Origin: Tolypocladium sp. Sup5 PDA-1
Lineage: Eukaryota; Ascomycota; Sordariomycetes; Hypocreales; Ophiocordycipitaceae
Direction of reading: 5' to 3'
Assembly (NCBI GenBank): GCA_000750105.3
Contig: JPHH03000015.1
Span: 496,001-560,000, forward strand
DNA: 64,000 nt
Shown here: positions 10,405 through 21,257 of the stretch, in pieces
How the letters are laid out: each line of letters starts with the position of its first letter
How positions within the stretch are numbered: position 1 is the stretch's first letter
Notes under the pieces: generated by a model
The model's database searches: none
The model's input: only the letters and a program-made list of their open reading frames with translations
Told to the model about the DNA's origin: nothing
Program-made: the position numbers and the translations under genes

Positions 10405-11052
10405 CTACCAATTGCACGCGGTCTCTCCGGTCGGGTACCAGATTACGGAGTTTGTGAGGACGACGCCACAGTTACCGAGATCTGCCCGAGTGGCCTCGTA
10501 GCATGTTTTGTGGCCGACGTCATGCCAGATACGGTGGGCCCTAGCCTTGCCGGTGTCGACGCAGATGCTCTGCTTGCGGCCGCACGAAGTGAAGTCGAAG
10601 CATCCATCTTGGCTGATCAGGATCCTTCCGCACTGGCCACAGTCATTCCAGCGGCCATAGTACGCCCAGGTTACTAGGGGGCGGCCATTTATGGCATTCA
10701 CATAGCGCTGCGAGAAAAAGTCGAAGGCGGCGTTGAAATCGGGGCATTCGCCCTGGCCGCAGGGGCCGCTCCTCTTAGTCAAGGCGTTGGCATCGGGATG
10801 AGCATCGATAAATTTGACCAACTCGAAGCCCAATGTCGTGTTGGTGATGTCGATAGCGCCCTCGGGGGTGTCTGGCTCACTGGCTATGAAGTCCTCGAGC
10901 TCCTTTCCTTCAAGCGGCTTTGAAACCTCGGTCACAGCAGACTCCGGAGCACCGATGATGGCCGTTGCGGTGGAATCGGCGGACAGCGGACTAGCGCGGA
11001 TACTGACCGCGGCGGCAGCCACGGCGATGAGGATTTGCTTGAGGGTAGTCAT
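10405..11052 (-). CDS. secreted cysteine-rich proprotein, unknown family
   Basis: This intronless gene encodes 215 residues. A hydrophobic signal peptide (about residues 1-20, ending near IRASP) is followed by an acidic propeptide and a Kex2-type dibasic site, LTKR (residues 91-94). The mature part of about 121 residues holds ten cysteines, enough for five disulfides, in the patterns CGQGEC and CGQC, and is rich in Trp, Tyr and His. The design (pre, acidic pro, KR, compact Cys-rich domain) is shared by fungal effectors, killer-type proteins and some secreted enzymes. I recognise no specific family and assign no activity. It lies between AT-rich blocks, a common setting for fast-evolving secreted proteins. 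Confidence 0.8.
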   Translation of the reverse strand: MTTLKQILIAVAAAAVSIRASPLSADSTATAIIGAPESAVTEVSKPLEGKELEDFIASEPDTPEGAIDITNTTLGFELVKFIDAHPDANALTKRSGPCGQGECPDFNAAFDFFSQRYVNAINGRPLVTWAYYGRWNDCGQCGRILISQDGCFDFTSCGRKQSICVDTGKARAHRIWHDVGHKTCYEATRADLGNCGVVLTNSVIWYPTGETACNW

Positions 11053-11881
11053 GGTGAAGAGAGGATTCGACTAATGAGAGGAGAGAGGGTAATTGATAAG
11101 GTAGATAACTAGTGAGGGAAAGACTTGGGCCGGTGTGAGCGGTGCTGAATTCTCTCACTGCAGAAGGTGAGAAATGCTCTGGACTTTATACTTTGTCGAC
11201 CGGACATCTCGCTCTCGTTGTCCTCACTGGCGGGATTGTTAACCCTGTTTAATAGTCTATTCAAAATGCGGGAGGAGGATAGAAGAAAAAACAAGGGGTA
11301 CGAAATTATCGACCGGGGGGTGGCCGGGTACATCAAGGGTTGCCTCGGGCCGTTGGGGCGGCCGACGCCGTGCGGCGGGTTCATTCCGCTCCGGGGCGGT
11401 CCGGCATCTGGGCAACATCATCGCCAGGTTGTTGGTTGTCAACGCCAGATCCTTGGCTGACTTTGATAGAATCCCTGTCCAACTCTCGCGGGTTCGATCC
11501 TATGTGATCTTCTGCATGAAGCTAGAACGTATCAGTCTTCTTCCAACGCGCAACGACGGGGGGAAACGGACTAAACTTTCCGCGTACCGGGTATGACCCC
11601 AGATGATCATGGAGCAGGCCTTTAGACCGATATGCCTAGTGCGTGTCTAAACTAGTAGCGAGATAACGAGAGTAGTTATTAGTGGCTAGTCAGAAACCCT
11701 TAGAGACTTACCATACTACAAGTGAATAGCAGCTTGTTACATATACCTGCATTGAAGCACTCTTCAAAACTTTCCATACCTCCTGGAGACGCAATTCCGA
11801 ATCACTCTGCTGCCGTCGCAACGTTTCCCTGAATAGCAGGTGTGGCACTCTCCTCAGTGTGTCCAGTCCCGGGGCGTTCCT
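11053..11881. other. intergenic, no supported gene
   Basis: This is the promoter side of the secreted-protein gene and the 3' flank of the MARVEL-like gene. The segment at about 11480-11800 is again enriched in TAG/TAA. A GTTCGATCC-like stretch at about 11490 superficially recalls a tRNA T-loop but has no pairing stem. Confidence 0.45.
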
Positions 11882-12434
11882 TTACCAGGACATTGTTCTT
11901 GCGATGTGACCGCCACAAAAATGCCTCCACGAAAATAATACAAACTAGAAAGAAGCTAGATTCAGGTTGTCATCAAAAGGCGTCGCTAAAGAGAAGAGCT
12001 CGGCATACATACAAAGCGATGAAGTTGAAGGTTTCTGCGGTCCTCTTTAACCCACACCTGCCTGAGCTTGGCTGGATAAAATGGCACCGATGTCCACTCC
12101 AGTCCTGAGCCGAGAAGATAAACGACGTGAGCCACAGGTAGGAGAAGATAAAGTGTACGGGCAGCATGTAGCCCCGGTAACTGCTCAATAATGGCATAAA
12201 CATGCCAACCAGGTATATCGGCAGCGTTATTATAGCCTGAATAGATATGTTAACTTGTAATCAGATGCTTAAGAAGAAAATTGCGCGTACAATGACCTCC
12301 TGGTAGACAACATGGGCGCCGCGGAACGAGTACTTGCTCAAGAAGTAGGACATCACGCCAGTGACTATTGCCGCAGAGGCAAAAATGATAAAGTGGCAGA
12401 TCATTGCCGAAATTCGCAAACCGGCATGAATCAT
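11882..12434 (-). CDS. four-helix MARVEL-like membrane protein
   Basis: The model is complement(join(11882..11944, 12009..12236, 12291..12434)), about 144 residues. Four hydrophobic helices are seen. After the third comes the loop SAQDWSGHRC...GRCGLKRT, a hallmark of fungal MARVEL-domain integral membrane proteins of unknown role. The first intron (12237-12290) is well defined and restores YQEVIAIITLP. The last junction is uncertain: two overlapping GTATG donors (12012 or 12008) exist, and I chose the one that keeps the final helix hydrophobic. The start is the ATG at 12434. A role in membrane organisation is inferred from the family only. Confidence 0.68.
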
Positions 12435-13909
12435 GTTGGCTTTAAGTTGGTTGTTGGTTATGGAGAAGAGATGGGGATGACGGATGCAAGCAGCACCACT
12501 AGCTCTGTTGGAAAATGGGTTTTTGGTTGAGATGAAATGATATGAAGAAGAAAAAGTCTTTACATACGCCCTCTTTATACGTAGGGGTAACTTCGTGATA
12601 TCGCATGATGCATCAATGACGTACGTCTTTGTAATAGCCATTTAATTGCAATGCGTTTTCGCTAGGCCGGAGGTGTCGACCCAGTAATGCCTCGGGATTC
12701 AAGCCACAACATCGCGGGGTCAACGGACTTGCGGTCTCGACGCCAGCCACGATTCCTCGCGGCAAGAAATTGTCGTTGCAAATGTGGTCGCGGATCTGCG
12801 ACGTACGGTCTCCCCGGATGACCTATAAGATCCATCCGGAAAGTCCATTCCGGAATAATTAGATCGACTTGTCATCTCGAACCCAAACGGGTCAACAGCA
12901 TATCGCAACCACGGTGCCGCCGCCCCCGTAGCCTTTCGGAAGAAGAACGTGATCAGGTCTACGATATCGTTACGCACGAAGATCCGCATATCAAAATAGT
13001 TGGGCTTCTCGCTGCCGTTAATTCTACGGTGAAAAAAAGAGCCCTCCAGATGCTATTGAGCGAAACGGATAGGAGGACGTGGGTGCCAAGAAAGGATGAG
13101 CAAGTCGACCTATTCCGGGAGTGTATAACGAACAAGGTTAAATCCTTTCAGGGTCTTGTAAAGGCGATTGCCTGAGACGAGTTTAAGAAGCTGTAAAGAG
13201 GGAAGAATTATAGGTAGCGTCGGTAACCTCGTCTCGCCCTAAGGCTAAAAGCTAGGTAAGGCGGCAGAAGAATCTAGACGTTACTATCTAGCTCTTCGAC
13301 AGTATTAAACGAGGGGGTCATTTTAGCTCTTACATACTGCAGCAATGATACAATGCTAATAAATATGTTATTTTGGACTACCTTATAACGAGCGACTTCT
13401 TAAATTTGGTAATAGGGCTCCCTTGGCCCGGCCCTGGGACCTGTTAGACACACAGTGATGTGTGCCCAACGACGTTGTTATCGTTGCAGTAGACATGCAG
13501 CAAACACTACAATAATACAATGGCAACTGGATGCTCTTGTATTCTTCAATGTTGAATGCTTGTCTAACCAGGGTGCCTCACTTCTGTGCTCCGTCGTCCC
13601 ATCAATAAGAACGTCTCTAAGCGCCGATGCTGCCGAAACTGGCAAACACCGAGAACTGCTGGGCAACTCAGCCATTGCGGGCCGCATTTAGGTATTGATC
13701 CATGTACTTCGTACGTGTAGTCTGTCGTGGAGTCCAATTGGCTGCCTTGCCTTTGGGCGTCTGCCTGCAGGTAATAATATGGTGTTACCTTGTTGGTCAG
13801 CCCAAACGCTTGCCGCCCGTCACAGCCCCAACCTCCACCTTCGCCATTCTTCCACTTAAGTGCGCAGTGATCAAAGTATATCTCTCAAACTAATAACTTG
13901 CCAGTGACC
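12435..13909. other. intergenic, partly AT-rich with decayed coding trace
   Basis: This region is upstream of the NACHT-ankyrin gene. It contains a start-less open frame (12822-13175, plus) described separately. AT-rich DNA follows at about 13180-13430. No complete gene is supported. Confidence 0.45.
12822..13175 (+). pseudogene. possible coding relic without start codon
   Basis: A 117-codon frame runs between stops at 12819 and 13173. It has no usable upstream ATG, but its last about 80 codons read like ordinary protein: charged, amphipathic, with segments such as VYDIVTHEDPHIKIVGLLAA. I do not recognise the family. It could be an internal exon of a decayed gene or chance. Confidence 0.28.
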
Positions 13910-16900
13910 ATGGGTGAATGGAAGCAACGACTCAAGTCCAAGCTTAAGCCGACATGGAGCCGCAGCTCCTCTCCCTCTCCTGGTCCGGTAGCGACATCGG
14001 CGCCTTCCTTCTCTTCAGTCGCTTTGCCTGGTCGACTGGCACAAGATGGCGCAGCCGCAGCAACCCCCGCACAGCAGATTCCTGGACAACGCAGCCCGTC
14101 TCCTCCAGCTCCTCCACCCTCAACTACTGCTGATCTTGTTCCCTCGCCTTCTGTTCCGCAAGCCGCAATCCTCGCGGACAGCAATTGCAGCGACACTGAC
14201 GTCTGGGCATGGGCGTACAGCATGGTCCAGGACAGAGAGCCCGAGATCATGGAAAACTACAAGGCGTACTTGGACTCTCCGAGACAAGATTCCTCGACCG
14301 ATGAAGTCATCTCCGAGCCACTGGCTGCCAAAGATGTCATTGCGAGGCTGCTGGAGGAGAGGGAGAGTAACCAGTGGCGCCTTTGGGGTACGGAAATCAA
14401 GATCCGAGAGCCGGCAGAGAAACTCGTAAAGTTTGCAATCTGGGCCAACCCAATCGTCAAGGACGCCGTCAGCGCTCAACCATACGCTGCCTTGGCCTGG
14501 TCCGGAGTTTCAATGCTTCTGCCGGTATGCGAACTCCTCCTCGGCTTCTTTGTAGCCCAAGCTTACTTAAGTAGCTATTGACCAGAAGCACGACGCAACA
14601 TGAGTCAATGATTCAAGGGCTCACTGCAATCACCGATTTCCAGGTCTACTGGCGAGTCTCCGAAGAGACGTTTCTCTCTGAATGCCATGGGAAAGAGTAC
14701 CAAGAACTCCTCGCGCCCCTGGCCAAGGTCTACTCTTACATCATAGAGTATCATGCTCGTGTTATATGCCACCTTTACAAACCCGCCAGTCACCGTGCTT
14801 GGAACAACATTACCGGGAGCGACTGGTCAGTAGCCAAGGTGAAGAGCTGCAGTGATGAATGTGAAATACTCATCAGCCCGCTCAAGCAACGGGAGCTGAG
14901 GGAGGCCTGGAAGCTTCAGCTCAAAGAGATGCAAGAGTCGCAGGAAATCCTGCGAGAAGTCTGTCGAATCATGCAGCACGGATATGAGCAGCAGCAGCGA
15001 AACTACCACGACAAGATGGAACGAAAACTACTGCAAGTCCTTGCATCAGAGTACAAGGATTCTAAAGACTTCAACCCGGATAGAGTTGAAGGAACCTGCG
15101 AATGGTTCTTCAAAGACGACAGATTTATCCGGTGGCGAGATGGCAACGCCTCCACTGTTCTCTGGGTTTCTGCTGGCCCTGGTTGCGGGAAATCTGTCTT
15201 GTCTCGAGCTTTAATCGACGAACATCGGCTGTCCACAAACGTCACGACCTCGACGGTCTGTTATTTCTTTTTCAAAGATGACGACAAGCTCAGGGCGCAA
15301 CACACCGCTGCCTTGCGCGCAATAGTACACCAACTCTTCACGCAGGACCGCTCTGGCAACTTGATCCAAAGTGCGCTTCCAACCTTCCGCGACTTTGGCA
15401 CGGATCTATCGACAAACTTTGCAGAGCTGTGGCAGATCTTTCAGCAATGCACCAGATTGTCAGATGCGGCCAATATCATTTGCGTCCTTGACGCTCTGGA
15501 CGAATGCAATGAGGGTGGTGATAAACTGATACGGGAGATCGAAAAGTTCTGCATCGAGCGGAACAAGACGTCGACTGGCCGCCTTCCCAACGTCAAGTTT
15601 CTCATCACAACCCGCCCATACGATGAGCAGGAGGGCTATTTTGAAAACAAATCTGATTCAGGCGCCTACATTAACTTCGACGGCGACGAAAAGTCCGCAG
15701 AAATCGGCCGCGAGATTGACCTTGTCATCGACTTCAAGGTTGACAGGATCGGCAGAGGCCTTCCCAAGCAAGACCGTGACGCGATTGCTGCGCGCCTCAA
15801 GGCCTTGGAAAATCGCACGTACCTCTGGCTTCACTTGACGTTTAAAATTATCGAGGAGAGGCGAAGCAGATTTCAGCAGCGGACCCATATTGAGGGTCTT
15901 CTGCGTGGACTGCCGTCCAAGGTCTCAGAGGCGTATGAAAGGATCCTGCGCAAGAACCAGAACCAAAGCGAAACGAGAGTCCTGCTCCAAGTAGTTCTTG
16001 CATCTGCACGGCCTCTTTCAATCGACGAGGCCAATGTCGCGTTCAGCTTGGCTCTGGCGGACTATCCTCCCAAGTCTCACGACGAACTCATCTCAGAACA
16101 CTGTTGGTCCTCCAAAACTGAGTTGCCAAGCTTCATCAAGAACCTGTGTGGTCTCTTCATCAGTGTTCACGGCGCAAAGTTGTCTTTTATACACAAGACG
16201 GCAAAAGACTTTCTTCTTCACGACCAGCGTCAAGGCGATTGGCAAGGTCATTTCAACATGTTACAATCGCACAGCACGATGTCGAGATTGTGCCTTCGTT
16301 ATTTACTGCTACCCGATATCGACGTTTCTTCCATGGCCGTCATCGATTACAGCATTGAATCACAATGCAGGGAACAATACCCATTCTTGATCTATGCGTG
16401 TCGCCATTGGAATCAGCATTACAAGTCCCAGGAAGCTGCTGCCGCAGACCAGTCTCGCCAAGATGCGCGCACACTTTGTGACATGACGAAGAGCCAAACT
16501 ACTACGTGGATTATCGGGCGTCTCGGTCGCGTGCCCCCGGGTTATGGCCCTGATATAATCGTGGCTAGCCGCTTTGGCTTCGAGCTGGTCGTTCAGGACA
16601 TCATGCTGCATGGCGACTCTAAAGAAATACCTGGTAGTCAATACCGGGAGGCGGTTCATGCAGCATCACGCTCTGAGGAGACAATGACTGTGAAGGCCCT
16701 CTTGAGCCATGTTACCGATGATGAAACTAGACAGGAGTGCCTTGCCACAGGCATGTACGGTGCAAGTATGCGAGGAAACCTAGCCCTTGCGGAATTATTG
16801 CTTCAATACGGTGCGGACATTAACTTGCCCAGGACCTCGCGAACAGGCTCTAATGACAACTCATCGCCACTTGCCAACGCGACTTCCATGGGCCAGGAAG

Positions 16901-17841
16901 AGATGGTGCGAATGCTCTTAAGAGAAGGGGCCGAAGTCAACGTCAAGGATGAAGTCTCGCGCACTCCTCTTTTCTGGGCATCCTATTTTGGGCGGGTAGA
17001 GATCACACAGATTCTCTTGGACAGCGGAGCCGACGTCAATAGCCAAGGTACATCCGGCTGCACACCTCTTTATACAGCCTCTGAACGTGGTCACGCCGAC
17101 ATCGTACAGATGCTGTGCGACAACGGGGCCGACGCCAACGTCCCAAATACAGACAGTCTCACCGCTCTCTATGCAGCTTCAGACAAAGGCCATAAAGAAG
17201 TCGTAAAGATTCTCTTAGCCAACGGGGCCAACGTCAACGTCCAAAACCGGGAACTCGAAGCACCTCTCACAATATCATCACACTGGGGATATGTCGAGAT
17301 CGTTGAGATGTTGCTGAGCAATGGTGCGAATGCGAATTGCCCAGCACCATCCTTCGGCACGCCGCTGCAGACAGCGTTGGCCTTGGACCATTTGGAGGTT
17401 GCGCAGAGACTCTTGGATCATGGTGCGGATGTCAACACTACCGGCGGACTCTTCGGCTCGGCGCTCTTGGCAGCAACGGAAAGGGGGCATACTGAGTTTG
17501 CCCACAAACTCTTGGACAAAGGCGCCGATATACATATCCGAGACGAATCTTCCTTTACGGCACTTCACAAGGCGGCAGACCAGGGCAACACAGCGCTTGT
17601 TCGGAGGTTTTTGACTTTAAGCGCGAACACGGACGTCGACATTCAAAGCCAAGACAACGGCGTCGCGCTGATGCTGGCTTCAGAGCAAGGGCATACAAAG
17701 GTCGTGCAACTGCTATTGGATACTTGTAAACGCGCAGGCATATGCATCCGAGACAGCGACTTCAGTCTCGCGTTGGAAAGAGCGCTGGAGGAGGAAAACG
17801 AAGACGTGGCCCAGTTGCTACGAGGTTGGAAGGTTGAATAG
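13910..17841 (+). CDS. NWD/NACHT-ankyrin NLR-like protein
   Basis: The model is join(13910..14524, 14575..17841), 1293 residues. After a low-complexity Ser/Pro/Ala segment (about 20-90) comes the N-terminal domain typical of fungal NWD NACHT proteins (about 95-330, with WAYSMVQDREPEIMENY and WSGVSMLLPL). The NACHT NTPase follows, with P-loop GPGCGKS (406-412) and Walker B region VLDALDECN (509-517). About ten ankyrin repeats occupy residues 910-1275. The 50-bp intron (14525-14574) ends in AAGTAG and restores LLPLLTRSTTQHESM. Such STAND receptors act in fungal non-self recognition and programmed cell death. Nothing here shows the ligand or the effector output. It lies beside AT-rich, gene-poor DNA, which is common for this class. 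Confidence 0.9.
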
Positions 17842-18310
17842 CTCCCAGAACTGGCTCTTGAGCTATCCGATTTTTGTAAATGGTAGGTGCAGAAAATTGA
17901 GAAGATCTGGCATGATGTGGGATGGATGAAAGTGAATATGATGATTCTTCAAAGTATGTTGGGTCACCACTGCCCGACAATGATGTCTTTGTACGGAGAC
18001 CTCATATTGTGCTGTATTATCATTGTCCAACAACAGCGACGAGAGCGATGCTGAGTCAAAGATTTACTATTTTGCGAGATCCAATGTAGAGCGGTTGGGT
18101 GTGGCTGTCTGCTCGCAGGGCTCAAGAGCCAACCGAACACACTTCCAAAGTCAAACACGCCGACAATCCACTTTCCGCCATCTGGTGTACACTGACCTCG
18201 TGTTTATTTACAAGACGAATAGAAGGATAGAAGTGTATAATATGCAAATGAGAAGCACGCTAGGTGAGAATACATAAACCAGCCATCTAGTCATATCCCA
18301 ACCCCTTTAT
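17842..18310. other. convergent intergenic region
   Basis: This is the 3' flank of the NACHT-ankyrin gene and of the Ser-rich membrane protein gene. I see nothing else in it. Confidence 0.5.
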
Positions 18311-19165
18311 TCACCTCTGCGGCCCCGTGGCCGGAAGCTCAACCGGCTCAGCCGTACTCCCCATCATCTCCTGGACATGCTCCCCGTGCAGCTCCGCATG
18401 CGGCTGCGGCGCCGTCTTCTCATACTTGTACAGCGGCCCTTGCTGCGCGCGCTGTCGCCGCCGCCTCCGCCGCCACAGCAGCGCGCCCGCCAAGATGGCC
18501 AACACCACGAGCGGGACGACGACGCCTATCGCGACCTTGGCGCCGGTCGAGAGGTCGGACGAGGAGGAGGAGGAGGAGGACCCGGATGTGGGCTCGGAGC
18601 CGGCAGGGGCGGTCGGGTCTGAGTTGGGGTTCGTGCTGCCCGTCTTCTTGGCCGTCGTCTCGAGATCCGTCTTCTGATATACCATTCGCACGCCAAAGGC
18701 GTTGATGCCGCCGGGGCTCTTGAAATCCTGCATCACGGTGCTCGTGACGCCGTTGCCGCTGAGCGTCACGGGCAGGGACGTCTGCTGGCTCGCCGGCCCA
18801 ATCCAGGTACAAAAGAGCGTCGCCCAGACACTCTTTAGCGTGCTCGCCGTGACGCAGGACAAGCTAACGTCGCTGTTGAGCGTCGGACAGCAGGTGACGG
18901 TCGTCTGGGAGGCGACGCCCGTGTTGTCGTGGCACGCGCTGACGTAGCCCGACGGGCAGACGAGGCCCGGGGAAAAGTACGCTTCGGACTGCGACTTGAA
19001 GCCGTCGGGCAGGCAGGTCGTGTGGACGTCCATCATGGTCAGGAACGAGGATTTGTAGAGGCCGGTGCAGTCTGCCGGTCGGGAAAAGGGCGTCGTGAGG
19101 GGATTGAGCGCAAAGGACGTGATTGCGGGCGCCGAACTCGCCGTCGAGGGCGTCCCGGTCGCCAT
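18311..19165 (-). CDS. Ser-rich single-pass membrane protein, sensor-like
   Basis: This intronless gene encodes 284 residues from the ATG at 19165. The order is: a Cys-containing ectodomain (paired cysteines at TCCP, about residue 90), a Ser-rich stalk encoded by an AGC/TCC run (about 195-205), one transmembrane helix (about 209-231), then a strongly basic RRRRRRQR stop-transfer and a 50-residue cytosolic tail. The layout resembles WSC/Mid2-type wall-stress sensors, but no clear N-terminal signal peptide is visible in this model and no WSC cysteine pattern can be verified. An upstream exon with a signal sequence is possible. Confidence 0.7.
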   Translation of the reverse strand: MATGTPSTASSAPAITSFALNPLTTPFSRPADCTGLYKSSFLTMMDVHTTCLPDGFKSQSEAYFSPGLVCPSGYVSACHDNTGVASQTTVTCCPTLNSDVSLSCVTASTLKSVWATLFCTWIGPASQQTSLPVTLSGNGVTSTVMQDFKSPGGINAFGVRMVYQKTDLETTAKKTGSTNPNSDPTAPAGSEPTSGSSSSSSSSDLSTGAKVAIGVVVPLVVLAILAGALLWRRRRRRQRAQQGPLYKYEKTAPQPHAELHGEHVQEMMGSTAEPVELPATGPQR

Positions 19166-20297
19166 GGCTGCGGCGGTGGTTCGAGGACCGTGGATATCAA
19201 GTGTTCGTGAGGCAGTAGGCTTACACAGGCGCGTATCGTGAGGCGCCGTGGAGTGTCGTTTCGCAACCGCGCAGCGTCTTCTGTCGACCAACAAGACCCG
19301 GCCGAGAAGGACGAAGATGATTATGAATCAAAGTCGACCAGCAGCGGACAGAGCCCCCAGCAGGGCCTTGGACTCTCACACAGACGGCTGGGCTGACCAT
19401 GTCCGTCAGACTGGAGACGGGTGTCTCAACCCTTGCCGGCTCGCGTTTGGCGGCGGGTGCAACGGCTCCTTCATAGCGCATTGAGCCAATTGCCGCGCGA
19501 GGCAGTGGAGCGGCTAATCTGCAGCGGCAGGGGCAGCGCCACGGCGCCGCAGTTGATGGTGAGATTCTATTCTCGTCGACCTGATACTCGTTCTGGCGAG
19601 GCGCAGGTCGGCCTGCAGGTAGGCCCATTCAACCGCCAATTCTCGCCCAGATGTGGCTTTACACGCCGCCAAGCAGTATTGGAGGGCCCGTACCATCGTC
19701 TTGATGTCTCAATCACTTCCCAGCATGAGTTGCTGCTCGTGGATGGTGCGTACAGTAGCACGGGGGACCCGCGCGTGTGCTGGGATGGTGGGTGTTGAGC
19801 ATAAGCGCTAATGCCGCAGATCAACCACGCCCTCGTGGGCGGCTTGGGCGGTTGGCCGACGCTCCAACTGGCCGGGACCGCTGTTGAAGCAAGACTCCTT
19901 GAAAACTTTGCTGGTTCTCAAAGCCGTGAGCCATAGGAACCAGAATGAAATGCTCGAGCGTGACAGTTTCTAGCATATCCGACAGCCTCGGGCAGACGCG
20001 TGTGTTGGCCATGGGACATTGCCTGTGGAGAGCCCCATGGCGGCCACAGAGCAACAGCTTGTTCTTTGCTGACTCGATAGCGTGATTTGGAGAGACAGAA
20101 GCGATTGGCAGATGCTTCAAATACACTGACATCAAAACGCAGTGTGAAGTTGCAAGATCGAGGCGGTCTTGGAGCCGCACGGGGAGCTCAAGCCCCACAA
20201 CCCCACCACGACTCCACCAACGGCAGCTCATGACCAGCTTCAAGGCTTCAACCCTCTCATCAACATCTTCATCACTCATCCAACCCTCACGTCCACC
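19166..20297. other. divergent intergenic region
   Basis: About 1.1 kb separates the Ser-rich membrane protein gene and Med22. Several frames of 60-150 codons occur on the minus strand, but none has recognisable domains and they overlap each other. It is read as promoter DNA. Confidence 0.45.
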
Positions 20298-21025
20298 ATG
20301 GAGCGCTCTCAGCCCGCCTCGTCCAATTTAATGGGTGCGTCACATCTCTCATCTACCCTCCTCTCACCTTCACTGCCAGTGACTGCGCGCGAGTCTCTGC
20401 CCTCGGGGCTTAATCGCGACTCGACCACGCTTGATGGGCTTCGCATGAGCTGCGCAACCATGCATATAGAGACTCGCTGACGCGCGCATACGCACACAGA
20501 CATCCACAACCGCCTCGTCGCCGACATCCTCACCCGCTACCGCACCCTCATGATGCTCGCCACCGTGCAGGCCGAGGAGGGCGATCGCAACAACGCCACC
20601 CCCGAGACCATGGCCGTGGCGGGCATATCCATGAAGATGGAGTTCGACGGCCTCGTACGCCCTCCCTTCCCCGGCATGCCCCACCGCCGGCGACGGTCGT
20701 CCCCTAACAAAGCGTCCAGTACTCGTCCATCAAGGAGCTCCTCACCCTGTCCCGCCGCATCAAGGAGCTCTGGGTCTTCGGCCCCCTCGGCAGCGACGAC
20801 GCCGACCGCAAGGCCAAGGAGGCCCAGATCGAGCGCGACGTCGCCCAGGTCTCGGGCCTGCTGGACGGGATCGAGGCCGCCAACATGGGGGAGCTGGCGG
20901 GGAGGCACGGCGGCGCGTGGGAGAGGTTGACGAGGCACGAGGGTGAGGCCTCTGCCGCCGCGCCTGCGCCTGGAGCGAGTGGTGCGACGACTGCGGCGGC
21001 GGCGACGGCGACTGGTGGACGGTGA
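20298..21025 (+). CDS. med22: Mediator complex subunit 22 (Med22/Srb6-like)
   Basis: The model is join(20298..20334, 20500..20654, 20720..21025), 165 residues. Med22 is a head-module subunit of Mediator that bridges activators and RNA polymerase II. After a short N-terminus the protein shows the helical Surf5/Med22 core DIHNRLVADILTRY, then IKELLTLSRRIKELWVFG, then a linker and an Ala-rich tail. Introns of 165 and 65 bp were placed by phase and by restoring these helices; the second has a CTAAC branch-like motif 11-15 bp before its 3' end. The gene is convergent with the pseudouridine synthase. The family is recognised by pattern only, as Med22 is weakly conserved. Confidence 0.78.
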
Positions 21026-21257
21026 GATGCTTGGAGGGTGGTATGGCATGGTTTACTGGCGTTTTGGTTTGGGAAAACATGGCTTGCGGACAAGTTTATA
21101 GATACCCACGGGCTTCCGTGTCCCGCAAATGCATTGGAAAAGACACTGACAAACACACTTTCGACGAGCGTCCTTGTTCAATTCCATGGCTTAGGTCATG
21201 CATCGTTCTATGTTCCCATCGCTTCATCCCGGAAGGGCTACATCTCACAACGCGCGC

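Noticed and set aside
11480..11530. tRNA-like T-loop sequence
   Set aside because: No matching T-stem, anticodon arm or acceptor stem could be folded around it.
20537..21156. minus-strand frames of 150-170 codons over Med22
   Set aside because: Arg/Ser/Pro-rich shadows of the Ala-rich C-terminal coding exon.
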